DNA of 64,000 nucleotides from Hydractinia symbiolongicarpus (Eukaryota > Cnidaria > Hydrozoa > Anthoathecata > Hydractiniidae): the NCBI RefSeq assembly GCF_029227915.1, contig NC_079882.1, positions 9,920,001 through 9,984,000 on the forward strand, written 5' to 3'. Made by a program: the position numbers and the translations under genes. This document shows positions 12,601-22,063 of the stretch, one piece after another (position 1 is the first letter of the stretch; each line of letters starts with the position of its first letter). A model generated the notes under the pieces. That model searched no databases and was not told the DNA's origin. It saw only the letters and a list, made by a program, of their open reading frames with translations.

Positions 12601-13600
12601 ACCAACTCGTTTCAACGGATTGCGTTTTTCAAAATGGCAGACGCTGTATAGCTGTCTACTTCAGTAAGACACCAGATCTAGTGCCAACCTATCTTAGACA
12701 GAGATGTTACTCATTACCGCTCTCATTCGAAAGATTTGTCCAACATTTACTTGGAATACAAACATTTTTTTCATCAGTACACGAAAAGATGTTCAACTTG
12801 AAAGTTGGTTACGTTGCTGACAGAAAAAAAGAAATGAGAATTTTGATACAGTCCTTAAATATGGCCGAGCATGGGTTATGTAATTCCGCCACGTGTAGAA
12901 AGGTAAGGAGGATTTTTTTTTTTCCGAAATGCTTTTTTCATCTTTTAAGGGGAATCCACCATTCAATAAATAATACCTTCGGCTTTGTTAATAAACTCTT
13001 TTTCCACGTTTACAAGAACCCCCCGTAGGGCGCATACTATGTGCGCGAACTAACCTGTCAACGAGATTAAATATCCCTTTTTGGCCAAAAATATTAAAAA
13101 ATGTCACTTTGTACCAGGCGTAACACGCCCGTACACATCGCTTCCAAAATGTCGTTTTATATTTTTCATTTGTCAAATGTCACAGAATTAAACAACTCCG
13201 TCGTCGATATACGTCGGAATGAGACTTTAGTTGCTTCCCTATCTCAGCTGTATGTTATTCTCACAGTAACGTCTTTTTATAGGGACAGAAAACAGAAGAC
13301 GAAGACTTTGAGTTTCCTTTAACAGAAGCTTTTGAGAAAGAGGCAAAAAAACAACATTTTAACCAAGATGATTGCAGTTTGAAGTTTTCTTCAACAGAAT
13401 CTCTCACTGAAGACGAAAGTGTTCCACAAAAGACTAACTTAAATGACGGGGCGGAGTACTATACTTCAATAAAACCGCCAGTGTACTATGATCAAGACAT
13501 ACATCATTATCCCCAAAAGAATGACTGTCAGAGCGTGTCATCACAGAAGATGTTGATGTCGCAATTGTCAAGAATCGATGAAATGGAACCCCTGGTATGA
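661..13600 (+). CDS. IL-17-receptor-like protein with Ig-like ectodomain and SEFIR domain
   Basis: Single-pass receptor of the IL-17R/SEFIR class, predicted to signal at the plasma membrane through SEFIR-SEFIR contacts with an Act1-type adaptor (family knowledge). My exons are 661-738, 980-1343, 1543-1713, 10954-11099, 11229-11279, 11358-11430, 11716-11943, 12023-12232, 12559-12902 and 13283-13600. They join in frame to 660 residues with GT/AG borders. Exon 1 is a signal peptide. Exon 2 is an Ig-like fold (C52, W62, C127), followed by N-glycosylation-rich ectodomain exons. Residues 320-344 are a hydrophobic membrane span. The SEFIR domain is about 372-535: it starts KVMLVYPHGC, has ITLC at the end of its first half, and IAVYFS and LPLSFERF in the second. 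The Ig-first layout recalls IL17RD (Sef). The third intron is 9.2 kb because of a transposon; a missed exon there is possible. Confidence 0.82.
2491..2766 (-). other. Short unidentified antisense ORF in receptor intron 3
   Basis: An open frame of about 90 codons, with an ATG about 15 codons in, ends in a stop at 2491. It has a balanced, protein-like composition (motifs NVHISTLLSP, MQRYMDTCAFDVIL, ELSPRLKVNAVLEKIL). I do not recognise the family. It lies outside the RAG1-like transposon and inside the receptor gene's long intron, on the opposite strand. It could be a relic exon of another mobile element, a retrocopy fragment, or chance. No partner exons were found. Confidence 0.25.
3371..3407 (+). 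repeat. Left terminal inverted repeat of RAG1-like transposon
   Basis: Bipartite end: a 14-bp tip (3371-3384), a 2-bp spacer, then the 21-bp inner block (3387-3407). The inner block ends in GCGCATG and runs into TGCGCATGCG, a sequence resembling an NRF-1 site. The right end has the same two blocks with a 12-bp spacer. Confidence 0.85.
4199..8664 (-). CDS. RAG1-like transposase, 965 aa, nine exons, apparently intact
   Basis: DDE transposase expected to cut and paste the surrounding element. Exons (minus strand) are 8664-7774, 7166-6509, 6342-6184, 5975-5773, 5689-5323, 5130-5018, 4936-4747, 4637-4494 and 4371-4199. All have GT/AG borders and join to exactly 966 codons without internal stops. 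N-terminal RAG1-like zinc-binding region: C15, C18, HPKKFCHSC (C57, C60), H84, C89, C92. C3HC4 RING: C163, C166, C179, H181, C184, C187, C198, C201. A further zinc finger follows: C229, C231, H241, C243. Catalytic core: D485 in GGDHGG, D555 in GDYEF, E911 in GEQGGES. Zinc ligands CLFC (C574, C577) and H885-x4-H890 sit where RAG1 has C727/C730 and H937/H942. About 120 residues rich in charged heptads (638-760) separate the second D from the E. The ATG at 8664 starts MATGDLHLARLNK; an upstream in-frame extension looks like 5' UTR. Confidence 0.86.
9098..9144 (-). repeat. Right terminal inverted repeat of RAG1-like transposon
   Basis: Read on the minus strand from 9144: the 14-bp tip, a 12-bp spacer (CTAGCGAGATTT), then the 21-bp inner block. 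One base of the inner block differs from the left copy. The spacer is 10 bp longer than at the left end. Confidence 0.85.
9149..10953. other. Rest of receptor intron 3, no exon recognised
   Basis: No exon was found that would fit the phase-1/phase-1 intron on the plus strand. Around 9520-9575 there is a 'gacagacaggcggacggacgg' run followed by 'cattataatatag', a sequence type often seen at the 3' ends of short retroposons. A purine-rich, lysine/arginine-coding open frame at 10059-10247 looks like low-complexity sequence. Confidence 0.4.
10693..10722. repeat. (GATGT)n microsatellite
   Basis: About six tandem copies of the pentamer gatgt inside receptor intron 3. Confidence 0.85.
12473..12507 (+). 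repeat. G-rich tract in receptor intron 8
   Basis: Runs of 5, 8, 3 and 6 or more guanines separated by short spacers, in a region that is otherwise two-thirds A+T. The pattern satisfies a G-quadruplex motif on the coding strand of the receptor transcript. Confidence 0.6.
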
Positions 13601-13661
13601 CACTTTGTGTGTTCAACTCGTGTATATATAGATTTTAAAACGGATGTTCTGTTACAAAAAG

Positions 13662-13667
13662 AATAAA
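13662..13667 (+). terminator. Polyadenylation signal of the SEFIR receptor gene
   Basis: AATAAA lies 62 bases after the stop codon at 13600, the first canonical signal downstream. Confidence 0.6.
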
Positions 13668-14061
13668 AGAAGATGCACTCTTATTTTTAATGGGTTTTTG
13701 TGAGCACTTGTAAATACAGAAAAGCACCATCTGTAAATTTTTAAGTAAATATCATTCCCGTCCGATCAGATGTTTCTCTCAAAGAGCTCTGGGGACGAGA
13801 GTGTGGTCATTTTATACTATTTATGATGTCACAAAGGGAAGAATAATTAACGATTGGTTATTTTAAGTCATGTTAAGGAAGTTTTAAAAAGGTTTCTTTA
13901 TTGCCAACTAGAAAGTGTAAAGTAACCTCAAACCCAGGGCCGTATAGTCTTCTTTTTACATGAAGATAAAACGTGTATCATCCTTGCACTAAAAGAAACA
14001 CTACATACCCTTAATTCGAGGTTGATTTAGCGCCTTTTTTGAAAGTATTCCATTACACTTC

Positions 14062-14156
14062 CACCCTCGTCCCCAGGGATTCTTGTCTTTTCGATATGAA
14101 AGATTGCTCGCCGTCATCTCATACCTAAAACGCGAAAATCCCTGGGGACGAGGGTG
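14062..14156. repeat. Short palindromic MITE-like element (CCTGGGGACGAGG family)
   Basis: A perfect 20-bp inverted repeat, 14062-14081 and 14137-14156, encloses a 55-bp loop. The core CCCTGGGGACGAGGG recurs as partial or paired copies near 3160-3186, 13784-13800, 46560-46578 and 54864-54947, so it is a dispersed family. No clear target-site duplication is visible. Confidence 0.65.
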
Positions 14157-14689
14157 ATTAAATCTCATTCTCACCATTCACATTGTTTATAATGATGTGA
14201 CATCTACATTTCAAAAATTTTACTTCGTCTATCCCAAGTACTATCTACGTCTCCAGGATCTCTTAATCCCTGAGCCCTTATTTGGAGCAATAAAAAGAAG
14301 ACAAAATTCCTTGGGATCAAAATAAAAATACCGCTAACAAGTTGCTAGTGAAACGTGAAACAAAACATTTTTTTAATACCTTTGCACTACATAATTGCCT
14401 ACTAATAGGTTTTTGACTTCACCATTGTGTGCAAACTTTTGGGTCAGCCAGTACTTAGATGTTGAGGACAGCAGTAAGAATTATAAACATTTATAGAAAG
14501 TTGTGTATTTATTTATAACTGCATTTTCATGTTATTAACCGTTTTTTAATTATCTATTTTTAACCAAAAATACTTAGTTCACCACATTTTGTATATAACA
14601 TTTTTTTAACAGTAAAATTGTTAGTTGCTTTTGTGATCGTAATTAAAATGCTACTAATTTGTGCCGCCAATAACCGAAATATCGTCCCG

Positions 14690-14808
14690 AATTTATTCAT
14701 TGATCCATTCATTCATCTATTCATTCATTCATCAATTCATCAATTCTCTCATTTGTCCATTCGTTCATTCGTCCTTTCTTTTATTTCTCCATTCATCCAT
14801 CCATCCAT
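14690..14808. repeat. Degenerate ATTC/ATCC tetranucleotide tract
   Basis: Imperfect tandem repeats of attc, atcc and ttcg units directly upstream of the GGTC array. They look like older or diverged phases of the same tetranucleotide locus. Confidence 0.75.
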
Positions 14809-14813
14809 CAGTT

Positions 14814-14985
14814 GGTCGGTCGGTCGGTCGGTCGGTCGGTCGGTCGGTCGGTCGGTCGGTCGGTCGGTCGGTCGGTCGGTCGGTCGGTCGGTCGGTCGGT
14901 CGGTCGGTCGGTCGGTCGGTCGGTCGGTAGGTCGGTCGGTCGGTCGGTCGGTCGGTCGGTCGGTCGGTCGGTCGGTCGGTCGGTC
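14814..14985. repeat. (GGTC)43 microsatellite
   Basis: 172 bases of the tetramer ggtc, about 43 units, with one substitution (ggta near 14926-14929). The array reads as Ser-Val-Gly-Arg repeats in all forward frames. Those open frames are artefacts of the repeat, not genes. Confidence 0.95.
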
Positions 14986-15337
14986 ATTATTGTTGCTTTC
15001 TTACCATTTTCAAAGCCTCCGTTTTTGTTTGCATCATATTTTCTTTACAGCATTTTTTTACTACAAGACATAGAAACCAGGTCGCTTTTTATGTAATTAA
15101 TACAACTACCTAATTCCAATTAACCTTAGCACGAGCTTGAGATAGATTAATGAATCAGCATTTTTGAGCAATTTACACTTCCGTTAATAAAAAATTTAAA
15201 CAATTAAAAAAGTTGCAACATTAAAGATGGCACGATGAAATGAGTTTTTAAGCTTATTGCGTTCTATTTTACCATAACCTCGCGTCAAAAAACATCAACT
15301 AAATGAAGTAATTACGTTTATTGTATTAATAAGTCAT

Positions 15338-15370
15338 ACCATAGAGGTATAAATACCTCCATGGTCATAC
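15338..15370. repeat. Near-perfect palindrome ACCATRGAGGTAT
   Basis: The sequence around accatagaggtat/atacctccatggt folds into a hairpin of about 13-bp arms. A related palindrome, accatggaggtat...acctccatg, occurs at about 20232-20262. This suggests a small dispersed hairpin family. Confidence 0.55.
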
Positions 15371-16045
15371 TTACTTTCCTCTTAACTCCTTCTACACTCT
15401 GAAAACGTGATCCACAGCATTAGGCAAAATTTAACAACTACATACCACGCATATAATAGACCTTCAACAGAATCTCATGATTAGATTCATGCCCCTCCCC
15501 CTTTTTTTTGTTCTTTTCCCTGTCCCCGTGCCTATTTGCGCCCAGGCTCTCTTTTTGAGCAAGGTAGCGAATTACTTTCCATGTTGTTTTGAAGTATATC
15601 TTATATCGTATTAAAGTATTGCATACTTTTTAGAGCGTCCGGTAATTCTATCCTTCTAGGTTAATAAGAGAGTTGATTGTACAACTGTTGAACATCATGA
15701 AAGATTAGAACGATGGTATTTGCGCAAGCTTTGGCTTGTATATTACTAGGTAAACAATCACATCAGAGTTAGCAGCGTTTAGTCACGTGTGGCAGAAAAT
15801 GATGGAAATAATCCTTTTATTGCAACGTAGAACAATTCGTAAAAGCGCTTACAGCACGTCGAAAAGAGCTTTAAACTACTATTTAGAGTTTATCAGACAA
15901 GGAAACAAAAGTTATAACTTCTCGATAATTTTTATTTGCTAATTTTTATTTTAACATCTATTTTGGATACAATCATATAATAAAAATAATAAATAGCTAA
16001 TATATTCTTGAATGTCAAAACTGAGATAGCTTTCTGTGGATCTGA

Positions 16046-18238
16046 TCAGCATAATCCACAAGATTTTGGACATATCTCAGAAAAAAATTTAATATCTTTA
16101 TAACAACCAGATCTAGCTTTTTTCTCGCAGCTTTTGTACTTATCAAAACAAGTAGCTATAAATAGAAAGTATAAATATATAATAGTAATCCATGCAAATA
16201 AAATCAAGTGCGTTTGATTAAAAAAGAAAAAGAAAAATTACCTTTATAACATCCATACAATTTATTAAGTTGATAAATATCAATTATGCTCAGCTGCTCT
16301 TTTCCCAGCTCTTCATTTGGATTATCAAGTGATTCCACAGTGTTTCCACCATTTTTAGTAAACGCTTTGTTGCCATAGTGAAGTATGCTATGTTTGTCGT
16401 ACGGCGCATTTAGTGTGTCCACCTTGCCGTGACTGTAACTTGCGAAGTTCTTGAAAGCACCTTAAATGAAATATGCCACATATAAATTTCCTGAAGCAAT
16501 GAAGCGGCACTTTGATATGTGAGAAAAAATTAGCTAGATTCCTACCGTCTGCAATATTCCACCAAAGTATTTTCACATATAAATCGCGATCATATCGACT
16601 TTGCTCGTGAAAGAAACCAATGCAATGCATTAGTTCGTGCAGTACATGACCAAAAGTGTTACAACCGTCACCCAATGATATTTCTTGTTTACCACCTTGT
16701 CGACCAATAGCTGAATAGCAACTAAAAACAAACAAAGGATCGTTTAGTTCGGCTTGTCAAATGGATAAGTGCTTTGTTTATAAGAAAAAGTAAGTTTCGT
16801 ATAAATCATCATAAGGATTTTTCGATATTTAGTCAAAGGTAATGAACAGATCTAGAACGATTGCTTATGCAAACATTATATTTATGTGTATATTACAGCA
16901 TACAAAAAAAAAAAGAGAAAGAAAATTTACCCATCATCTGCAATAAATTTCACATAATCAACGTAACCGTCTAAAAATTCTTTTTTGATAAATTTGATAC
17001 ATGATATTCTTTCATATTCAGCAAAAGCTCTTAATATCAACTGTCGGGTTAGTCCATCTAAAAAGATAATAGTGTATTTTCTTGACTAGTTTGTTGTTGT
17101 TGTTGTTGTTGTTGTTATCATTGTTGTTATTGTTTTGTTTCAATGTTTCTCTATCATGTTTTTTTTATAGTTTACTAATTCACGAAAAAAAGGTTTAAGA
17201 CACTAATATTGTAAACAAACTAACTAACCAATTTGAGGAGATATCATGTACGGTATAATTCCGTCCTTCCAACGATATATATCTGCTTTGATTGCGTTCC
17301 TTTTATTTGCGCTATTTTGTCCACGTGACTCCTGAATAATGTTGGCAACATTTTTTGTTACTATAATATCTCCCTCAATGATCACACCCTTTCTTCCAGC
17401 TAGAAAGAGAAGGTACTATATCAGAGGTATGTTCGGACACGAAGTAAAAAAAAATGCAATAGAAATTTCCTAAATTATGGTCATATGGAAATACAATGAA
17501 GCCTCTGTATGAGTTTCAATTGGGTGAAGGGATTGGGTTTGGAATTACTGTTAGAGGAAGGTTGAGGGGAGTCTTTGCGGCTGCTTTATTCAGCTAAAAT
17601 GCCATGCCAATTTGTTTACCAGCAAAAGTGAATTGCTTGGATGTTTAAATCAGTTAAATATTTTGTTTGTCTCAATAAATTAATAGGGGATTCAAAATAA
17701 TATTCATTTATTTTATTTTATTTGTATCCATTCGATACAAATGCTTCTTCTGCCTAAACTAAAAATGTATATAAATATATGATAAGGAAACCCGTAACAT
17801 TTATTTAATGAATAAATTAAAAAAATATAATAATTACAATAAAACCGCTGCAGACACAAGGGATAAAAGGAAGTTGACAACGGTGAGACGACGATTATTT
17901 TGTACGTGAAAAAAACATAAGAAAAGTAGTGTCATACCTATAAAAAGAGGTCTACGGGGGAAAAGATTTGGAAGAAATTTCGGTTCCTTATTCAGAATAC
18001 GTAAATTGTCCTCTATCAAAACCCGCTCGGAAAGCTACGTCAGCGCCATATATTGTAGAAAACATTTTTATATACTCAAACATGAGCGAAAAGAGCACAA
18101 TATTTCTTTAAGAAGAAACGCCCACCTGCATGCAGACGAGTGACGAAAAAAGTTTGCTGACACGTAAAACTCACCTGTTTGAACAAGCAGTTTAAAAAAT
18201 GTAAAGATCCAGATGATAATTGCATCGTTCTTCCACAT
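16046..18238 (-). CDS. Secreted astacin metallopeptidase with C-terminal ShKT domain
   Basis: Zinc endopeptidase of family M12A, secreted. Exons are 18238-18175, 18012-17938, 17399-17229, 17057-16931, 16721-16546, 16460-16242 and 16155-16046. They join in frame to 313 residues. Residues 1-21 are a signal peptide and about 22-60 a short propeptide. The catalytic domain begins near RNAI and has RWKDGIIPYMIS, typical of astacins. The zinc site is H174, H178, H184 with catalytic E175, within HELMHCIGFFHEQSRYDRD. The Met-turn reads SILHYG (229-234), with Leu231 in place of the usual Met; the following Tyr233 is kept. Residues 280-313 form a ShKT module with six cysteines (280, 287, 295, 306, 310, 313) ending SCGLC before the stop. 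Astacin-ShKT proteins act in matrix remodelling and development and can also occur in nematocysts in cnidarians (family knowledge). The second exon border is the least certain. Confidence 0.87.
17089..17115. repeat. (TTG)n microsatellite in astacin intron
   Basis: About nine tandem ttg units between astacin exons 3 and 4. Confidence 0.85.
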
Positions 18239-21200
18239 TTTGATAAGCTCTACCTATGCACTGAAGTTGAAGAAAATCCTAAGTGTATAAGTTTATGAAG
18301 AACAAACATAAGATTATTGACACAAGACAAGATACATATGTTTTCTGTTTACACTATATGCCCCTACTTATTTTTCATTACACCTAAAAGTTTTCAATGG
18401 CTTTTATACTAAAATGGATTACAATGAATATATATATATATATATTTATATAGAAATAAAAATCAAGCAAGACAGAATAATAAAAGATTACGAAAGAATT
18501 GAAACAAAAGACATAAGAAATGAGTTGCAAAGTATTATTGTGTGAAAAATACATAAAATTTTCATTCCGAGGAGTTCGTTCGTGTGAAAAAGAAAAACAA
18601 CATTTGATATCTGTCTTTTTCCCTTCTTAACACTCAAACAACATGTTTGTTTCTTTTGATTCACCAGAACATTTTTTCATGACCAATATAAAAATACGCA
18701 GTCATACAAAATGTCTACAGTGTAGTCATAGTTTTAAAAGCTAAATATTGTACGTAATTATTTTTTTTTTCAATAAACTGCTATTCTGTGGCTCTACAAA
18801 AATTTTTAAACTGTGTATTTTCGCAATTAGTGTCTTTTACTTAAACTGTTAAATTTCTTGCTCAAGATGGTGCTAATTTATTATTTATATAAATCCGTAT
18901 TTTCATCTGGATAAACTTCTTTTTAGCTATCCAGATTCCTTCTCTTTAAGCTTTATCAAAAGTAAACAAGCCTGGAGAAATTAGTAATAAGCCATCTCGG
19001 TCCCAGGAGTTTATGTGATACTTTTGATAAAGCAGACAGCTCCTTCCCCATTGTCAGACAAGACAAGTGGGGTTGGGACGAGGCTGAGTAATGAGGGGAA
19101 TGAAGTTAAGATGTGATAGGATGGTCTTTGTTTACCTGACCCAACACGACGCAGAAAGAAAACGGCGCAGAGGTAATATTCAACGGACTGTCCCCAGCTT
19201 CCAAATTCTGACCCCGAAAGAAGAGATCAAGCTTTCTTGGAAAATAAAAAAAAAAAATTAGCAAATTCATCTTAAGAAATTAATTACATAAACAGGTAGT
19301 CTAGACGTCTATGTCGTTTTAAAGTTTGTATAATTTCTTGCACCTAGACCATTTGAGTTGTCCGTTTATTACACGCCATTTTTCGGAAATTGCAGGGAAT
19401 TAAATTTATTGAATCGCTTCGTAGCACACAAGATGTTGTCTTATGTCTTGAGTGCGTTGTGAACAATGTTAAAATCGTGAGAGCTTACAAGTTAGTAATG
19501 CGTGTTACTGACTTAGAAACGGCTTTCTCAATTACTTGTGGCCGCGAGCTTTGAAATCCCACCTTCCTTTGCAATAATTTACGCTCAGGATTGTAGTTAG
19601 CTATGAAAACTTAAGTCTAGAATAGCCATAAAGTTTGCACAAAGTATTTTAAGGAAAACTTTAATTTTGGGATTTAGCGCGTGGCCTTGTGGTTATGGAG
19701 TTCGCTTCGTAATCAAAAAGTCCGTTTGTGATTCGTGTGGTTTGATCCACAGCGCAGGAATGTTTAGCAAGTGTTTTTACCACAACTACAAGTCAACTTA
19801 CCCATGTGAGGGAAATTGGTCAGGCAATGCCGGTGTATACTTCGTATACATTAAGAACACAGTGCCCACATTAATAACAGTATTATATCCAACACTGAAG
19901 AGGCTACATGTATAAATATTCGGAATAATAGTAAAAAAATTCCAATTCTTTAGATTTCACGAGAATTAAATTTCGCAAATGGATACTTTTTATAAATCTC
20001 GCAAGAATTTATTTTCTAGATATTTACTAGAATTATTATTAATAATTACTAGATTTTATATAAAGACAATTTGCATGTGCAATGTTTTTAATCTAGCACA
20101 AGTTTACAGCTATTTATCACATAGTTAGAAGGCATTTATTTCGTCCTTCTTTAAAAGTCTATATCGCAAACTTATTTAACAGAGGAATGTTGTCTCTATC
20201 ATTGACGTGAGGATCTTGATAGGAGTCACCGACCATGGAGGTATAAAGAAGACCTCCATGCACGGACTGATGACTTTTCTCTTCTACAGCTAGCACGATG
20301 TCTACATAAGACAAGGTTTTGAAAATATGAATTTCGCATGAATTTAATTTCGTAAATGACAAAATTGACAAAAAATTTCAAAATTTTAAAAATTTATGCT
20401 ATTAAGGTACATTGGGGCCATTTTTAAGCAGTTTTTTCAGGAAACAATTTCTAACGGGGAGTTACAAACTAATATTTAACGAATCTATGAAATCTTGGAG
20501 GGACTCCCTCCAAGATCAAATTAACAATCCAGCTATTATCAAATTTATATTCACTGTTTATTGATAATAGCTAAATAAATTATACAGGGAATATACAACC
20601 TGTTGCAACTATTTGTTTATTTTCTGTATCAAAAACTTCTTTTAAAAACGTTTGGATACAGAAAATCATTAAGTAGTTCGAACATTATGTATACTCGCTG
20701 TATACTTTTGAAATTTTGGGCATATTAACTATGTTTTTTGGTTATGTAAAAGAAAAAGAAAACTTGCACTGTATTAAAGAAATCGAATGCGAGAAAGGTC
20801 TATTTCTTTCTGCACGCTGATCATAAGCCATTGCTTATTTTGGCCAACCATGGCCTGATAATCTACTGATTACTATTTCACTATTTACAAATGAAAATAC
20901 CATGAAAAATGTTTTCGCCTCATGTTGTGAGTAATGCAGATTTTGACCAGTTGAAGTTCTGAAGGGGCTACAAAACGATCCAATAAGCTCGCAAATTCCG
21001 AAAAATGACGTGTCATAACTGGATCATGCAAAAAGTCAAGGTGCAAGAAATTATACACACTTTAGAACCACATAGACGTCTGGATAGCCTGTTTATAAAT
21101 AATTAATTTCTTTATGATGAATTTCCTACTTTTTTATTTTTATTTTCAAAAACGGAAAGAAAAAATTACCTTAAGTATTCTTTTTAGCGGTAAAATAAGC

Positions 21201-22063
21201 TACGGTCTGCAAAATATATTAAATATTAAATATATTAAGGAAACAGAGACCACACGGGGAGCTGTATCTGGTAAAAAATGCTATGTTATTAGCTTTAAGA
21301 AGGTAATTAATATCTCTAAAGAGATTTTAAGTCATTGTTGCTGCTTAAACTGGCTTTATGTGCAATAAACTTGTATGTTTCTATGCAAAATTTATAAGAA
21401 AATTTGAGTTAAAAGCAAGCTAAGTACTTATATCAAAAAAATCATGGATGTCAATGCATGTAGAGAACTTTTCTGTCATTTACAGCTATATTTGAATGCC
21501 CAATATGATATTTGAGATGATTTTAGTTGTTTTTGTCCTCAGTTATCATAAACATTTTCACTGACATTAGCTCGACTTTCGTGTAAGTCACTAAAGTCGA
21601 AAAGCAACGGCCACTTCGTAGTCCCTTTACTCTACTTTCGCATTAGCGACATATTTTTCGAAATTTGCAGTAAATGTTAATTTGAGAATTAAAAATGAGA
21701 ATTTAGGTTTCGAGATGAAATGTCAGGGGAAAACACGAAAAAAAACGTATAAAGACCATTTCATAATACAGAAAATTTTGAAAAACTTTAGCAGGAATTA
21801 AGAGGTTACTTATGATAAAGCCTAATCTTTTTTGAAAACGTAATAACAAAATTTAAATACTTTGAAAGAAAATTGTTGCATAAAACATTTATTTAGGATT
21901 TAGGGGATTTTAGGCCCTGTGTTCCAAAGTAAGAAGATTTACAGGAAATTCTATTCAGGATCAAAATTTAGTCTTTCCATTTAGTCATTTTATTTGCAGC
22001 AATTTATAAGAATTAAAAATAAATTTACAATAATTAAAATATGAAGTCTAAATATTTTTATTC
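18239..22063. other. Intergenic region with dispersed repeats
   Basis: No convincing exon. It contains an (AT)n run near 18428-18450, a possible SINE at 19672-19920, a hairpin near 20232-20262, and repeated 'attaaatttcgcaaat'-type stretches (19960-19985, 20335-20360) that match a family also found in the small-heat-shock-protein intron. AATAAA on the minus strand at 21994-21989 probably serves the NUDT6-like gene. Confidence 0.5.
19672..19920 (+). mobile_element. Probable tRNA-derived SINE
   Basis: The head reads like a tRNA: an A-box-like TGGCCTTGTGG at 19682-19692 and a B-box GGTTTGATCC at 19739-19748, one mismatch from GGTTCGATCC, at near-tRNA spacing. A body follows that is not tRNA-like. 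The exact 3' end and target-site duplication are not clear. The open reading frame over it is a by-product. Confidence 0.5.

Noticed and set aside
14618-15096. Long open frames with Ser-Val-Gly-Arg repeats
   Set aside because: They are the direct translation of the GGTC microsatellite in every forward frame, with no flanking exon structure.
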